A stretch of 64,000 nucleotides of DNA from Opitutales bacterium (GCA_029254745.1 JAQWWZ010000018.1:29397-93396), one strand, 5' to 3'; counted from the stretch's first letter, positions 39,738 to 51,327 are shown. Translations and numbers: made by a program. Notes: generated by a model not told the origin, from the letters alone.

Positions 39738-39743
39738 ACGTAT

Positions 39744-42700
39744 ATGAAAGATTTTTCTATAAAAAGACCTACCGAAGAAGACTTAAAATCCTTACTCAAC
39801 GAAAGAATTTTAATTTTGGACGGGGCAATGGGCACCATGATCCAGCAAGAAAAACTCCAGGAAAATGACTTCCGTGGAGATCTCTTTAAAGATCACGCCA
39901 TGGAGTTAAAAGGTAATAATGATTTACTTAGTCTCACCAGACCAGATATCATTAGAAATATCCATAAATCATATTTTGATGCCGGAAGCGACTTAGTTGA
40001 AACTAATACTTTTAGTGCTACCAGCATCGCGATGGCTGACTACAATTTGGAAGAGATCGTAGAAGATGTAAATATTGCATCTGCAAAACTTGCCCGAGAA
40101 GCAGCGGATTACGCGATGAAAAAAGATCCTTCTCGACCAAGGTTCGTGGCCGGGGCCATCGGCCCAACAAATCGTACAGCATCCCTCTCTCCGGATGTAA
40201 ATGATCCTTCACTTCGGAATGTTACATTTGATGAGTTAGTAGAGGCATACTACAAACAAACCAAAGCATTAGTGGAAGGAGGCGTTGATATTTTAATGCC
40301 AGAAACCACCTTTGATACCCTGAATCTTAAGGCTGCAATCTTTGCCATAGAAAACTTTTTCGATGAGCTGGGAAAAAGGCTTCCTGTAATTATGTCGATT
40401 ACGATCACAGATGCGTCTGGTCGTACTCTTTCAGGTCAAACAACCGAAGCTTGCTGGAATTCCATCGCCCATGCAAACCCATTGGGAGTCGGATTAAATT
40501 GTGCACTCGGAGCCGATGCGATGCGTCCATACCTTCAGGCCTTAGCCAAAAATGCTGATTGCTTTGTACATTGCTACCCCAATGCAGGTCTGCCCAATCC
40601 ACTTGCGCCGACCGGGTACGATGAAAAACCGGAAGATACAGCTGGATCTCTTTTTACATTTGCGGACGAAAAGCTTTTAAACATGGCAGGAGGATGTTGC
40701 GGAACCACGCCAGACCATATCCATGCCATTGCAGAAAAGCTGGCCCAAGCAGAGCCTCGCAAGCCTGTGGTTATCGATCCTGCCCTACGACTTAGCGGAT
40801 TGGAACCCTTTGAATTAAAAGGTGATATTACCTCTCTTACCATGGTCGGAGAGAGAACCAATGTGACTGGTTCTCCTCGTTTTCGGAAACTTATTGAAAA
40901 TGAAGATTATGACTCTGCTTTGAAAGTTGCCAAGCAACAGGTGGAAAACGGAGCAAATATTCTCGATGTTAACTTTGATGCTGCCCTTCTCGACGGTGAA
41001 GCCTGCATGAATAAGTTTCTTAATCTTGTGGTTTCTGAACCTGATATTTCCCGTGTTCCTATCATGATTGACAGTTCTAAATGGTCGGTTATTGAAGCGG
41101 GCCTCAAGGTAATACAAGGGAAATGTATTATAAACTCCATCAGCCTTAAAGAAGGAGAAGAAAGCTTCAAAAAACATGCCAGGCTTGCCATGAGATACGG
41201 AGCGTCAGTGGTCGTTATGGCATTCGATGAAAAAGGACAAGCGGCTACCTTTGACGAAAAGGTACGTATTTGTGAACGTGCGTACAACCTACTGGTTAAA
41301 GAAATTGGTTTCCCCCCCGCAGACATTATTTTCGATCCCAATGTATTGACACTTGCCACGGGTATGGACGAGCACAATGCCTATGGTCTGGATTTTATCG
41401 ATGCAGTAAGGGAAATAAAAAAACGCTGCCCCCATGCCCGTACAAGTGGTGGCATAAGCAATGTATCTTTCTCCTTCCGAGGGAATAATCTAGTCCGAGA
41501 AGCCATGCATGCAAGCTTCCTCTACCATGCCTGCCAAGCTGGGCTCGATATGGGTATAGTAAATGCCGGAATGCTTGCAGTGTATGACGAAATCGAAGAC
41601 GAACTCCGGTCCCGAGTAGAAGCAGTCGTACTCAACAAAACCAAAAATGCGGGGGAAGACCTCTTAGCGTATGCTGAGAAAATAAAAGATAAAAATTCCA
41701 GTCGGACATCTGAAGGCCCCGACCTGTCCTGGAGGGATAAGCCTGTGGCCGAAAGACTAAGCTATTCTCTGGTTAAAGGCATTGGGGATTATGCCGAAGA
41801 AGATGCTGAAGAAGCCAGATCTCTCCTCGGGCGTCCTCTTGAAGTGATTGAAGGCCCGTTAATGGATGGAATGAAAGTTGTGGGCGGTCTCTTTGGAGAA
41901 GGTAAAATGTTTTTACCACAGGTAGTAAAAAGTGCTCGAGTGATGAAAAAGGCAGTGGCCTACCTCGAACCGTTCATGGAAGCCGAAAAAGGCGATTCCG
42001 GCTCAAACAAAAGAGGGACGATGGTCATTGCTACGGTTAAGGGTGATGTTCACGACATTGGCAAAAATATCGTAGGCGTAGTTCTGGCTTGTAACAACTG
42101 GGAAGTGATTGACTTGGGTGTTATGGTTTCCTGTGATAAAATCCTCGACGCTGTGCGAAAGCATAACGCAGACATTCTTGGATTAAGTGGGCTTATCACT
42201 CCATCCTTGGACGAAATGATCCACAACGCACAGGAAATGCAAAAAGGAGGCTTAACCATTCCCTTATTGATTGGTGGAGCCACCACTAGTCGTGCTCACA
42301 CCGCCATCAAAATTGCCCATCATTATGATAATGCCGTCGTGCAAGTCCCGGATGCTTCGCTCGTTGTCAATGTATGCAACGACTTAACTCAGAAAGATAA
42401 AAAGGTAGAATTTGTATCCAAGCTCAAGAAAGACCAAAAAAAGACCAAAGAGGAATATGAAAAACGGGGTGATAAGAAACTTGTTTCACTTCTTGATTCC
42501 CGCAAAAAAGGGCCAAATATAGATTGGGAAAACCAAGAGATTGCTCAGCCTTTCCCCGAAAAACTAGGCGTTCACAGCTTCACTGCCGAATTAGATGAAG
42601 TCTTGGAATATTTTGACTGGTCTCCATTTTTTTGGTCTTGGGAATTAAAAGGAAAATTTCCTGATATATTTGACCGGAAAGGTGTCGGTGAAGAAGCCAA

Positions 42701-43457
42701 AAACCTTTTTGAAAATGCCCAAGTCTTGCTCGAAAGAATCATCAAGGAAAAGACATTTCGATGCGAAGCTGTTGTGGGTCTCTGGCCAGCTCATGCCGTT
42801 CAAGATGATGTGGAAGTTTTTGGAGACTTAGAGAAATCAAAAAAATTGGGCACTTTTCACTTTCTTCGGAGACAGCAGGCGGTAGCCAAAAAATCTCATT
42901 TCTGTCTTTCCGATTTCATTGCCCCCCGAGACTCCACCAAAATTGATTACCTTGGAGCTTTTGCAGTTTGCGCAGGATCAGGGGTAGAAAAAATGGCCCA
43001 TGAATTCGAAGAACAGAATGATGATTATTCGTCGATTATGGTAAAGGCATTGGGTGATCGTTTTGCTGAAGCGATGGCTGAACTTGCTCACAAAAAAGTT
43101 CGAGAATGGTGGACCTACGGAATGAAGGAAAATCTCAGTAATGAAGCACTTATTAAAGAAGAATACCAAGGCATAAGGCCTGCTTCGGGATATCCTAGCC
43201 AGCCAGATCATACAGAAAAAGACATAATTTGGGAGCTTCTTTCCGTGGAGGAAAACATCGGGCTCAAGTTGACAGAGTCCCGTGCGATGAATCCAGGATG
43301 CTCAGTTTCCGGGCTCTATTTTTCAAACCCTCAATCTACTTATTTCAATGTTGGAAGCCTAGGCAAAGATCAAGTTGAGGATTATGCTGTCCGAAAAGGA
43401 TGGAGCAAAGAGGAAGCCATGAAGTGGCTACGGCCTAATTTAGGGTTCAAAGAATAA
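39744..43457 (+). CDS. metH: Cobalamin-dependent methionine synthase
   Basis: [82 protein letters not shown], activation domain at C-term. Confidence 0.98.
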   Translation: MKDFSIKRPTEEDLKSLLNERILILDGAMGTMIQQEKLQENDFRGDLFKDHAMELKGNNDLLSLTRPDIIRNIHKSYFDAGSDLVETNTFSATSIAMADYNLEEIVEDVNIASAKLAREAADYAMKKDPSRPRFVAGAIGPTNRTASLSPDVNDPSLRNVTFDELVEAYYKQTKALVEGGVDILMPETTFDTLNLKAAIFAIENFFDELGKRLPVIMSITITDASGRTLSGQTTEACWNSIAHANPLGVGLNCALGADAMRPYLQALAKNADCFVHCYPNAGLPNPLAPTGYDEKPEDTAGSLFTFADEKLLNMAGGCCGTTPDHIHAIAEKLAQAEPRKPVVIDPALRLSGLEPFELKGDITSLTMVGERTNVTGSPRFRKLIENEDYDSALKVAKQQVENGANILDVNFDAALLDGEACMNKFLNLVVSEPDISRVPIMIDSSKWSVIEAGLKVIQGKCIINSISLKEGEESFKKHARLAMRYGASVVVMAFDEKGQAATFDEKVRICERAYNLLVKEIGFPPADIIFDPNVLTLATGMDEHNAYGLDFIDAVREIKKRCPHARTSGGISNVSFSFRGNNLVREAMHASFLYHACQAGLDMGIVNAGMLAVYDEIEDELRSRVEAVVLNKTKNAGEDLLAYAEKIKDKNSSRTSEGPDLSWRDKPVAERLSYSLVKGIGDYAEEDAEEARSLLGRPLEVIEGPLMDGMKVVGGLFGEGKMFLPQVVKSARVMKKAVAYLEPFMEAEKGDSGSNKRGTMVIATVKGDVHDIGKNIVGVVLACNNWEVIDLGVMVSCDKILDAVRKHNADILGLSGLITPSLDEMIHNAQEMQKGGLTIPLLIGGATTSRAHTAIKIAHHYDNAVVQVPDASLVVNVCNDLTQKDKKVEFVSKLKKDQKKTKEEYEKRGDKKLVSLLDSRKKGPNIDWENQEIAQPFPEKLGVHSFTAELDEVLEYFDWSPFFWSWELKGKFPDIFDRKGVGEEAKNLFENAQVLLERIIKEKTFRCEAVVGLWPAHAVQDDVEVFGDLEKSKKLGTFHFLRRQQAVAKKSHFCLSDFIAPRDSTKIDYLGAFAVCAGSGVEKMAHEFEEQNDDYSSIMVKALGDRFAEAMAELAHKKVREWWTYGMKENLSNEALIKEEYQGIRPASGYPSQPDHTEKDIIWELLSVEENIGLKLTESRAMNPGCSVSGLYFSNPQSTYFNVGSLGKDQVEDYAVRKGWSKEEAMKWLRPNLGFKE

Positions 43458-43469
43458 GCTTTCCATCCT

Positions 43470-45353
43470 TTGGCATTGCAGGATGCCTTCGTCAAAAGTA
43501 AATATGGAAGTATGAAGGAAATGTGTCCCCTCGAGGAAATTCGTCACTCTGCTGCTCATGTGCTCGCAACCGCAGTCCTAAGGTTGTACCCAAATACCAA
43601 GCTTGATATCGGTCCGCCCACAGATTCTGGCTTCTACTATGACTTTGATTCCGATATCCCCTTCACTCCTGATATCATTGAAGAAATCGAGGCTGAAATG
43701 AAAAAGGTCATCAAAGAAAACCAACGTTTTGAGAGGTTGGAAGTTTCCAGGAAAGAAGCCGTTGCAATTATCGAAAGCATGGGACAGGAAACTTACAAAC
43801 TTGGCCGTTTGGATGACATCCCAGAAGGAGAGATAATCTCCTTTTACCAAAATGGTGAATTTAAAGATCTATGCGCAGGATCCCATGTTGGCTATACAAA
43901 GAAAATAAAAGCTTTCAAACTTTTAAATGTGGCAGGTTCTTACCACCGTGGAGATTCCGCGAACAAACAACTTCAACGAATTTATGGAACTGCCTTTGCC
44001 ACAAAGGATGAACTCAATGACTATTTAGTTCAACTCGAAGAAGCCAAAAAAAGGGATCACCGTAACCTTGGTCGTGATCTCGGTCTTTTTCATATCGATG
44101 AAATGGTTGGACAAGGTTTGGTATTATGGAAGCCAAATGGCGCTATCATCCGACAAGAACTGGAAGGTTTTATATCCAAGGAGCTTGCCAAACAGGGCTA
44201 CTCTCAAGTGTACACTCCGCATATTGGCAAACTCGATCTATACAGAACTTCCGGTCATTTCCCTTATTATCAAGACTCTCAATATCCCCCGATTATTCAT
44301 CGTGAATGCTTGAGTGAACTGGCATCGGAAGGATGTTCATGCTCTGATTTGGCCAACAAACTGGATGAAGGAGAAATTGAAGGCTATTTACTTAAGCCCA
44401 TGAATTGCCCGATGCACATTCGGATTTTCAGCTCAGAACAACGATCCTATCGGGACCTTCCGATTCGTTTGGCTGAATTTGGTACGGTTTACAGATGGGA
44501 ACAATCTGGTGAATTAAACGGAATGACCCGAGTGCGTGGGTTTACGCAAGATGATGCTCACCTGTTTATTAGGGAAGATCAACTTCAGGACGAAATCCAA
44601 GGGTGCCTGGGGCTTGTTAAGCTTGTATTCTCGATACTTGGGATGGAGAGCTACCGGGTCAGGGTCAGCCTGCGTGATCCCAATTCTGATAAATATGTCG
44701 GGAGCTCGGAGGCCTGGGATAAAGCAGAGTCAGCCCTGAGAGAAGCGGTTAAGACCCTGGGCGTAGACTATGAGGAAGAAATTGGAGAAGCGGCATTCTA
44801 TGGCCCAAAAATTGATTTTGTGGTTAAAGATGTCATTGGCCGCGAATGGCAACTTGGGACTGTTCAGGTTGATTATAATTTGCCGGAAAGGTTTAAGCTT
44901 TCCTATATAGGCTCAGATAACCAAGAGCATCGCCCTGTTATGATTCACCGGGCCCCTTTTGGCTCAATGGAAAGATTTTGCGGTGTTTTGATCGAACATT
45001 TTGCTGGTAACTTCCCCACCTGGCTCGCACCTGAACAGGTCAGGATTCTACCGATGAACGATGATTTACTTGATCACGCAGACCAGTGCTTATCCGAATT
45101 TAAAAAACTCGGAATCCGGACCACAGTTGACCGCCAATCAGGAAAGCTAGGTGCCAAAATCAGAAAAGCAGAAACAGACAAAATCCCTCACATGATCATT
45201 ATCGGAAAAAGGGAAGCCGAAGAGGGAAAAATCTCAGTCCGTTCGCGTAACAACCCTTCCATTGACGGTGTTTGTGATCTCAAGGATTGTATAAAAAATA
45301 TAAGTCTTGAAATCCAAGAGAAAGCCTTACCGGCTCAACGCGTAAAACAATAA
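43470..45353 (+). CDS. thrS: Threonyl-tRNA synthetase (apparently without TGS domain)
   Basis: HSAAHVLATAV, GSYHRGDSANKQLQRIYGTAF, KPMNCPMHIRIF, GMTRVRGFTQDDAHLF, GREWQLGTVQVDY, MIHRAPFGSMERF. Start may be TTG 43470 or ATG 43512. Confidence 0.95.
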   Translation: MALQDAFVKSKYGSMKEMCPLEEIRHSAAHVLATAVLRLYPNTKLDIGPPTDSGFYYDFDSDIPFTPDIIEEIEAEMKKVIKENQRFERLEVSRKEAVAIIESMGQETYKLGRLDDIPEGEIISFYQNGEFKDLCAGSHVGYTKKIKAFKLLNVAGSYHRGDSANKQLQRIYGTAFATKDELNDYLVQLEEAKKRDHRNLGRDLGLFHIDEMVGQGLVLWKPNGAIIRQELEGFISKELAKQGYSQVYTPHIGKLDLYRTSGHFPYYQDSQYPPIIHRECLSELASEGCSCSDLANKLDEGEIEGYLLKPMNCPMHIRIFSSEQRSYRDLPIRLAEFGTVYRWEQSGELNGMTRVRGFTQDDAHLFIREDQLQDEIQGCLGLVKLVFSILGMESYRVRVSLRDPNSDKYVGSSEAWDKAESALREAVKTLGVDYEEEIGEAAFYGPKIDFVVKDVIGREWQLGTVQVDYNLPERFKLSYIGSDNQEHRPVMIHRAPFGSMERFCGVLIEHFAGNFPTWLAPEQVRILPMNDDLLDHADQCLSEFKKLGIRTTVDRQSGKLGAKIRKAETDKIPHMIIIGKREAEEGKISVRSRNNPSIDGVCDLKDCIKNISLEIQEKALPAQRVKQ

Positions 45354-45423
45354 CAAGGGCGAGTACAGATTCCCTGCCCTTTGCACTTTTTGCCTCTAGC
45401 TCATAAATCGATAATTATAAGCT

Positions 45424-45723
45424 GTGGTTTCTCTCATCATACATTGGATTACGCTTCTACTAGCCCCTCCCTTTATCTGGATGATATGCCTGTATCAAAG
45501 AATTTCTCCCTTAAAGCAACTCTTGTTGGGCCCTTATGCAAGGTGCCGATTCCTGCCAACCTGCTCTGACTACTCCCTTGCATGCTTTAAGCACTTGCCC
45601 CTACATGTTGCTTTAAAAAAGTCCCTTTTTAGAATAGGTCGCTGTAATCCTATGCACCCCGGAGGTTTCGATCCTTTATTTCCTGATAAAAGTTCACCTT
45701 GCGAATGCCCTGAACAAGAATGA
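45424..45723 (+). CDS. yidD: Membrane protein insertion efficiency factor YidD
   Basis: GPYARCRFLPTCSDYSLACFK...LKKSLFRIGRCNPMHPGGFDPLFP. Confidence 0.9.
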   Translation: MVSLIIHWITLLLAPPFIWMICLYQRISPLKQLLLGPYARCRFLPTCSDYSLACFKHLPLHVALKKSLFRIGRCNPMHPGGFDPLFPDKSSPCECPEQE

Positions 45724-47162
45724 TCAAAGGATTACAAATTGCTCCGAATTCATGTGACGAAAATTCAGATTTTCGACCATTTATTACCGATGCCATTCAT
45801 CAAGTTAAGCAGTCAGGAAACTCAAGATACCTTTCCCTCACGATCGAAACAGGATACTCTGACCCCTTGGCAGTATTGGAGGAAAATCATATTGAAAACC
45901 AAGTAGTTTGTTACCTTGAACGCCCGTCCCAAGAATTCTCCATCGCTTGCGGAGAATTTTTAGTTCAAGCAGAATTCGAAGGTAAAGAACGATTTGAGAA
46001 AGCCCGTTGTTGGTCAAAAAAAATATTAGATCAAACCTTGGTGACCGGAGATAGTACTTTACCTGGGACTGGTCCCACCATGTTTTTAGCTGCCAATTTC
46101 GAATCCACTACAACTTGCTCAGCCACTCCCCCCCCCCTCCAGGTTTTCCTTCCCCGCTGGCAAATTATTCGCAAAGGAGGTTTTCACTACCTTATCATTA
46201 ACCTGCAAGTCACCCCCTCTTCATCCCCTGCTGATCTACTTAGTGACCTTACAAAAAGAATAAATAAGACCAAAGGAATGAGAGCTCATGCAGGTCACCC
46301 CGCTGGCATGAAAAAGTTTTCGTTGGGGAAACCACAGGAAAACTTCTCTTACGAGAGCGCGGTAGAAAAAGCACTGAGGCACATTGATGCAGGAGAGCTT
46401 TCAAAAGTTGTACTGGCTCGACAACTTACCTTTCAAACCGATGGTCCGATCCCTCCCTTTTCATTGGCCCATCTTCTCCGGGAAAAATTCCCGGATTGCT
46501 TCACCTTTTGCTTATCTACACCAAATGCTGGCATGATGGTAGGGGCAACACCCGAAACATTATTACGATCATCCGGACAATATCTCGAAACTGAAGCAGT
46601 AGCTGGATCTGCACCTCGAGGCCCTTCCGCAGGCAAAGACGCCCATTGGGGGAAAACATTACTGGCACGAAAAAAAGAAGTTCATGAGCACCGGGTGGTT
46701 ATAGACAGTATTCTGAGACGCTTACAGTCAATTGGTTTAACAGATTGCACCAAGGGTAAATCTCGCCTCCTTCGTCTGGCAAATCTCCAGCATATCCGCA
46801 CCCCACTGCGTGTAAAATCAGACGGTAAAACTCACCCTCTTGATGCGGTTGCAGCTCTCCACCCCACCCCTGCCATGGGTGGGTCTCCCAGAGAGGATGC
46901 TCTGCCTTTGGTTCGTGAACTAGAAAACGCGGATCGTGGTTGGTATTCCGGGGTCACAGGGTGGTTTGACCACCGTGGCAGGGGTGAGTTTGTTGTCCCC
47001 ATTCGTTGCGGAAAGATCTCTTCCTCTGAAGTCACTTTGTACGCAGGAGCGGGTGTGGTCGCTGGCTCCAGCCCGCAACAAGAGAAAATTGAAACGGATT
47101 GGAAGTTACAAGCTATGCTGGATGTCATAACTGGAGAATCTGACTTCCCTAGTACTGTATGA
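45720..47162 (+). CDS. menF: Isochorismate synthase
   Basis: Chorismate-binding fold: FSYESAVEKALRHIDAGELSKVVLARQLTF...GATPETLLRS...VAGSAPRG...HRVVIDSILRRL...HPTPAMGGSPR; followed by menD. Confidence 0.92.
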   Translation: MIKGLQIAPNSCDENSDFRPFITDAIHQVKQSGNSRYLSLTIETGYSDPLAVLEENHIENQVVCYLERPSQEFSIACGEFLVQAEFEGKERFEKARCWSKKILDQTLVTGDSTLPGTGPTMFLAANFESTTTCSATPPPLQVFLPRWQIIRKGGFHYLIINLQVTPSSSPADLLSDLTKRINKTKGMRAHAGHPAGMKKFSLGKPQENFSYESAVEKALRHIDAGELSKVVLARQLTFQTDGPIPPFSLAHLLREKFPDCFTFCLSTPNAGMMVGATPETLLRSSGQYLETEAVAGSAPRGPSAGKDAHWGKTLLARKKEVHEHRVVIDSILRRLQSIGLTDCTKGKSRLLRLANLQHIRTPLRVKSDGKTHPLDAVAALHPTPAMGGSPREDALPLVRELENADRGWYSGVTGWFDHRGRGEFVVPIRCGKISSSEVTLYAGAGVVAGSSPQQEKIETDWKLQAMLDVITGESDFPSTV

Positions 47163-48841
47163 AGCAAACGGGAAACCCGTCTGCATATAACAACCTCCTA
47201 TGGGGTGAAATGGTAGCAGATTTTTTTTATAAAAACAGGATTGAGCATGTTTTTTTCTCCCCTGGCTCTCGTTCCACTCCCCTAATTCTTGCCCTTGAAA
47301 GGAAAAAAGGCATTGAGTGCATTCCCATTCTTGATGAACGGACCGCATCATTCGCAGCGTTAGGCAGGAGTAAGCACAGCCAAAAACCTACCGCTTTACT
47401 TTGTACTTCTGGTTCAGCACCAACTCATTGGTTTCCTGCTGTGACTGAAGCACACTACTCCGGTATTCCTCTCTTCCTTTTGACCGCTGACCGTCCGCCT
47501 GAATTACAAAATTGCGGAGCGGGTCAAACCATTGACCAATGTAATCTTTTCGAAAAATTTGTCCGGGGATTTCATCAGTCCCCTTTGCCGGACCCGAGTA
47601 CTGAATCGATAAACAAACTGTCCACTCTCTTACAAACAGCTTACCAGCAGGCTTTGGGGGAGAACCCCGGGCCGGTACAAATAAATTTTCCCTTCCGCGA
47701 ACCATTATTCCCTGAAGGTTCCCCGACGGCTTGCTCAATCCCGGTATCTTCCTTTATTAAGTTACCAAAGCCAGTATTTAAAGATTCGATCGAATCAATT
47801 TCTGCCATCTCGAAAGGTTTTACAAAAGTACTCTTAATTGCAGGCGAATTCGCCCCTGCCCCTCCGATATTATCACTCCTCAGTAAATTCCCTGTTCCTA
47901 CAATTTGCGATGCCCTCAGCCCACTTCGAAACTGTTCAAGTGACACCACTATTCTGCGTTATGAACATCACCTGCGAAATTCATCCCTATCCGAGAAACT
48001 CAAGCCAGAACTGATCATTGTCTTGGGTCCATTGCCTACATCAAAAAAATTGCGATCCTGGGTAGATCAAACCTGTGCAAAGCGTATCATTATCGAACCC
48101 CGAGGAATAAAGGTGGACCCATTGACCTCTGAAAGCACAAGTTTTCAAACCGATTTCGGTACACTACAAAATCTAGAAGTTGGGAAACCAAATGCTGAAT
48201 GGGTACAATCATGGCTTGATGCTGAGCATTACATTGAAAACAAAATTCAAATACAGCTTGAAAGCGAAGACTCGATCCATGAAGCAAAATTAGCCCGCAC
48301 GCTCTCGTTAATTTTGCCCGATGATGCATTGCTACATGTAGCTAACAGTATGCCCATACGTGACCTTGAATGGTTTTGGAAAAAAGGGCCATCCACGCGT
48401 AAACTTTTTGGAAACCGGGGCGTCAATGGGATTGATGGCACCTTAGGTACAGCCCTCGGTCTTGCTCACCAATCTAAAAAACCTACTTTTTTACTCACAG
48501 GGGAATTAGCTTTTTTACACGACTCCAATGCTCTCTTGTTTTCAAATTATTTTTGTGGAAGCCTGACCGTAATACTGATTAATAATAATGGAGGAGCCAT
48601 ATTCCACCATCTCCCCATTTCCAAGCAGGACGAGTTTAAAAAGTGCTTTGTAACCCCTCAAAATTGTAATTTTGCTAAGTTATGCGATGCCCACGGAGTC
48701 GAACATTCCCTTGCTCAAACATGGGAGGAGATCATCCAAAGAATCAGCACTCCATTGGCTGATGGCATTCGGGTTATCGAAATTCCCGTTATCCCAGAAC
48801 ATTCAGTTCAACAAAGAAACAACGCCCTCAACATTCAATAG
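47159..48841 (+). CDS. menD: 2-succinyl-5-enolpyruvyl-6-hydroxy-3-cyclohexene-1-carboxylate synthase
   Basis: HVFFSPGSRSTPLILALE, LDERTASFAALGRSK, LLTADRPPELQNCGAGQTIDQ, GNRGVNGIDGTLGTALG. Confidence 0.96.
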   Translation: MKQTGNPSAYNNLLWGEMVADFFYKNRIEHVFFSPGSRSTPLILALERKKGIECIPILDERTASFAALGRSKHSQKPTALLCTSGSAPTHWFPAVTEAHYSGIPLFLLTADRPPELQNCGAGQTIDQCNLFEKFVRGFHQSPLPDPSTESINKLSTLLQTAYQQALGENPGPVQINFPFREPLFPEGSPTACSIPVSSFIKLPKPVFKDSIESISAISKGFTKVLLIAGEFAPAPPILSLLSKFPVPTICDALSPLRNCSSDTTILRYEHHLRNSSLSEKLKPELIIVLGPLPTSKKLRSWVDQTCAKRIIIEPRGIKVDPLTSESTSFQTDFGTLQNLEVGKPNAEWVQSWLDAEHYIENKIQIQLESEDSIHEAKLARTLSLILPDDALLHVANSMPIRDLEWFWKKGPSTRKLFGNRGVNGIDGTLGTALGLAHQSKKPTFLLTGELAFLHDSNALLFSNYFCGSLTVILINNNGGAIFHHLPISKQDEFKKCFVTPQNCNFAKLCDAHGVEHSLAQTWEEIIQRISTPLADGIRVIEIPVIPEHSVQQRNNALNIQ

Positions 48842-48844
48842 ACG

Positions 48845-49645
48845 ATGCCAGAACTAGCAGAAGTAGCTTTTGCCTGCTCCATTTGGAACTCTCATTTGAA
48901 TCAAAAAATTAAAAAGGTGGAAGTAAACAAAACTTCTCGAGTTTTTCGTAGTTGTGAGCCCGAGCTGGTTGAAGATGCATTGCCCCAGACAACCATTACA
49001 TCCTCAGCAACACACGGGAAGCAAATGTTATTCAAGTTTACCGGCGACAAATGGCTGGGTGTTCACCTGGGTATGACCGGGAGCATTTCCTTGGGAAAAG
49101 CAACCTACTCCGCTCAAAAGCATGATGCTCTTGTTCTTTACCAGAACTCAGCTGCCCTCATTTTCAAAGATCCTCGACAATTTGGTAAAGTGCGCTTGCA
49201 CATTGGTAAAACGGGTCCTCCTTGGTGGAATGATTTACCTGTATCAATGTTGGACAAAAAATTTGACCAACAAATAGTAAAAATGGCACTTAAAAGGCAT
49301 GCAAAACGCCCAATCAAGGCATTACTTTTGGATCAAAGATATTTTCAGGGTATGGGAAACTGGATGGCCGACGAAGTTCTATGGAGGGCGGGTATTCATC
49401 CCGCTTCGCCCTGTGGGGAAATAAAGGAAAAGGCTGCGACTCGTTTATTTAAACAAACCCTTTTTGTCGCCCGGGGTGCGATGAAATCAGTGGGTCAGAA
49501 TGGAGGAGACCCCCCCAAAGGTTGGCTTTTTCATACCCGATGGAAAGATGGTGGACTTTGCCCGAAGACAGGAAAAAAATTACGAAGAGAAAAAATTGGT
49601 GGGCGCACCAGTTGCTGGTCTCCACATATTCAGAAATTGATCTAG
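48845..49645 (+). CDS. Fpg/Nei family DNA glycosylase
   Basis: N-terminal MPELAEVAFA, LGVHLGMTGSI, DPRQFGKVRL, ALLLDQRYFQGMGNWMADEVLWRAGIHP. Confidence 0.92.
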   Translation: MPELAEVAFACSIWNSHLNQKIKKVEVNKTSRVFRSCEPELVEDALPQTTITSSATHGKQMLFKFTGDKWLGVHLGMTGSISLGKATYSAQKHDALVLYQNSAALIFKDPRQFGKVRLHIGKTGPPWWNDLPVSMLDKKFDQQIVKMALKRHAKRPIKALLLDQRYFQGMGNWMADEVLWRAGIHPASPCGEIKEKAATRLFKQTLFVARGAMKSVGQNGGDPPKGWLFHTRWKDGGLCPKTGKKLRREKIGGRTSCWSPHIQKLI

Positions 49646-50589
49646 TTGAGTGCTCTTACTTCTTCCGCAACTCGTTTATCTTTCGCAATTTGTTCCTTTA
49701 ACTGCTCCAAAGATTCAAACTTTTTTTCGGGGCGAATAAATGCCAAAAGCTTCATACAAATCTCAATCCCAGACCTCCACTTGGCTGGGTCCAATTGGTC
49801 CAAGGCATGGACCTCAAGTTTGGGGGTCAATGCTTTCGACTCCAAGGTTGGCCGTAATCCATAATTGGCGACAGCAAACAAAACTTGTTCTCCAGATTTC
49901 ACTATACCTGCGTACACCCCATAAGCGGGTTTAGCCTGAGGGTTCCAATCTACATTCAAGGTTGGAAAACCGATGGTTCGCCCCAATGCTTTGCCTGATT
50001 TCACAACTCCCGTAATTTCATAGGGATGGCCAAGCATTTGGTTCACCTCCTCAATATTTCCATCCATTAGAGCCAACCTTATCCTCGAACTACTCACCGG
50101 ATGCTCTCCTAGAATCTTGGACTCGATAATACGAACAGCTATCCCCCTGCGCTTTCCCTCTTCGAGTAAAAATTGACTATCCCCCACCCTTTTTTTCCCA
50201 AACCGAAAATTCTGCCCTACACAAATCCCAGCTAGCGAAGGGATACCATCGAGCAGAAAAGGGATAAAATCTTTTGCTTCTGTATTCGAAAGCTTTGCGT
50301 CAAAACTTCTGATAATTACAGCTTTCATTCCCCGGCGGAGTAAAGTGGCAGCCTTGTATTCTGCATCCATTAACAAAGGAGGTTCTTTTCCAGGTCTTAT
50401 AAATGATCCCGGGTGCTCAGGAAAAGTGAAGGCTACAGGACTGGCATTTTGTCGGACCGCTTCTTCAACCGTTTGTTGCAATACCACTTGGTGTCCGAGG
50501 TGCACACCATCAAACATCCCAATCGATAAAATGACTGGGGTTTCCTTCTGGGTTTCCCCAAATTCTTTGATGGTGGAGAAAACCTCCAT
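49642..50589 (-). CDS. ribF: Bifunctional riboflavin kinase/FAD synthetase
   Basis: LSIGMFDGVHLGHQVVLQQ, VGQNFRFGKKRVGD, VSSSRIRLALMDGNIEEVNQMLGHPYEITGVV, GRTIGFPTLNV. Confidence 0.95.
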   Translation of the reverse strand: MEVFSTIKEFGETQKETPVILSIGMFDGVHLGHQVVLQQTVEEAVRQNASPVAFTFPEHPGSFIRPGKEPPLLMDAEYKAATLLRRGMKAVIIRSFDAKLSNTEAKDFIPFLLDGIPSLAGICVGQNFRFGKKRVGDSQFLLEEGKRRGIAVRIIESKILGEHPVSSSRIRLALMDGNIEEVNQMLGHPYEITGVVKSGKALGRTIGFPTLNVDWNPQAKPAYGVYAGIVKSGEQVLFAVANYGLRPTLESKALTPKLEVHALDQLDPAKWRSGIEICMKLLAFIRPEKKFESLEQLKEQIAKDKRVAEEVRALN

Positions 50590-50595
50590 TATAAA

Positions 50596-51327
50596 TCAGA
50601 GAACATGGGAGGGAACTGCTTCACGGATGGGAATCAACCGCTTTTGGATATCGCTCAAGTTCATCTCTTCTATCTCATCCAGTGGTTTTGCCCCCTCAAT
50701 GGAAAACTGATCAATCTGTGTACGCCGTAAAGAACTCATGTGAGCACCACAGTTAATCTTCTGACCGAGATCATGCAAAACGGTGCGCACATAAGTACCT
50801 TTGCTACAAGCCATAAAAAAGCCCCCTGTGGGAGAATCCCAGTGAGTAAGCTTTAATTCATTAATACGAATAAATCTTGGCTCGCGTTCCACCGTTTTGC
50901 CTTTACGTGCCATCTTGTAAAGTGGCACACCATTGATTTTTTTCGCTGAGAACATAGGCGGTGTTTGATACTGGTCGCCCATAAAACCTTCCATTTCTTT
51001 CTCGATAAGCTCAGCAGTCAAATTGGCAGGAAGGGAAGATTCGTTCACCACTTCACCATCTGCATCCTGACTGTCAGTCTCAATGCCAAGAATAAATTCA
51101 CCTTCATAACTTTTATCCAAGCTTATCAAAAATTGAGATACTTTTGTAGCCTTCCCAATCAGCATAATCATCAAACCAGTTGCCAGAGGATCCAATGTTC
51201 CCGCATGCCCGATTTTCTTCATCTTTAATTTCCGTCGCAGTCGATCGACAATATCATGGGAGGTAATCCCGGATGGTTTGTCGACGAGAAGAATGCCCTC
51301 AAATGCGGGTTCTTGTATATTAGCCAT
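50596..51327 (-). CDS. truB: tRNA pseudouridine(55) synthase
   Basis: [49 protein letters not shown]. Confidence 0.96.
   Translation of the reverse strand: MANIQEPAFEGILLVDKPSGITSHDIVDRLRRKLKMKKIGHAGTLDPLATGLMIMLIGKATKVSQFLISLDKSYEGEFILGIETDSQDADGEVVNESSLPANLTAELIEKEMEGFMGDQYQTPPMFSAKKINGVPLYKMARKGKTVEREPRFIRINELKLTHWDSPTGGFFMACSKGTYVRTVLHDLGQKINCGAHMSSLRRTQIDQFSIEGAKPLDEIEEMNLSDIQKRLIPIREAVPSHVL

Noticed and set aside
39529-39747. 72-aa ORF MVGTERFELSASCSQSRRANQTTLRP...
   Set aside because: It is the antisense reading of tRNA-Pro(UGG); this peptide string is a common tRNA-derived annotation artefact.
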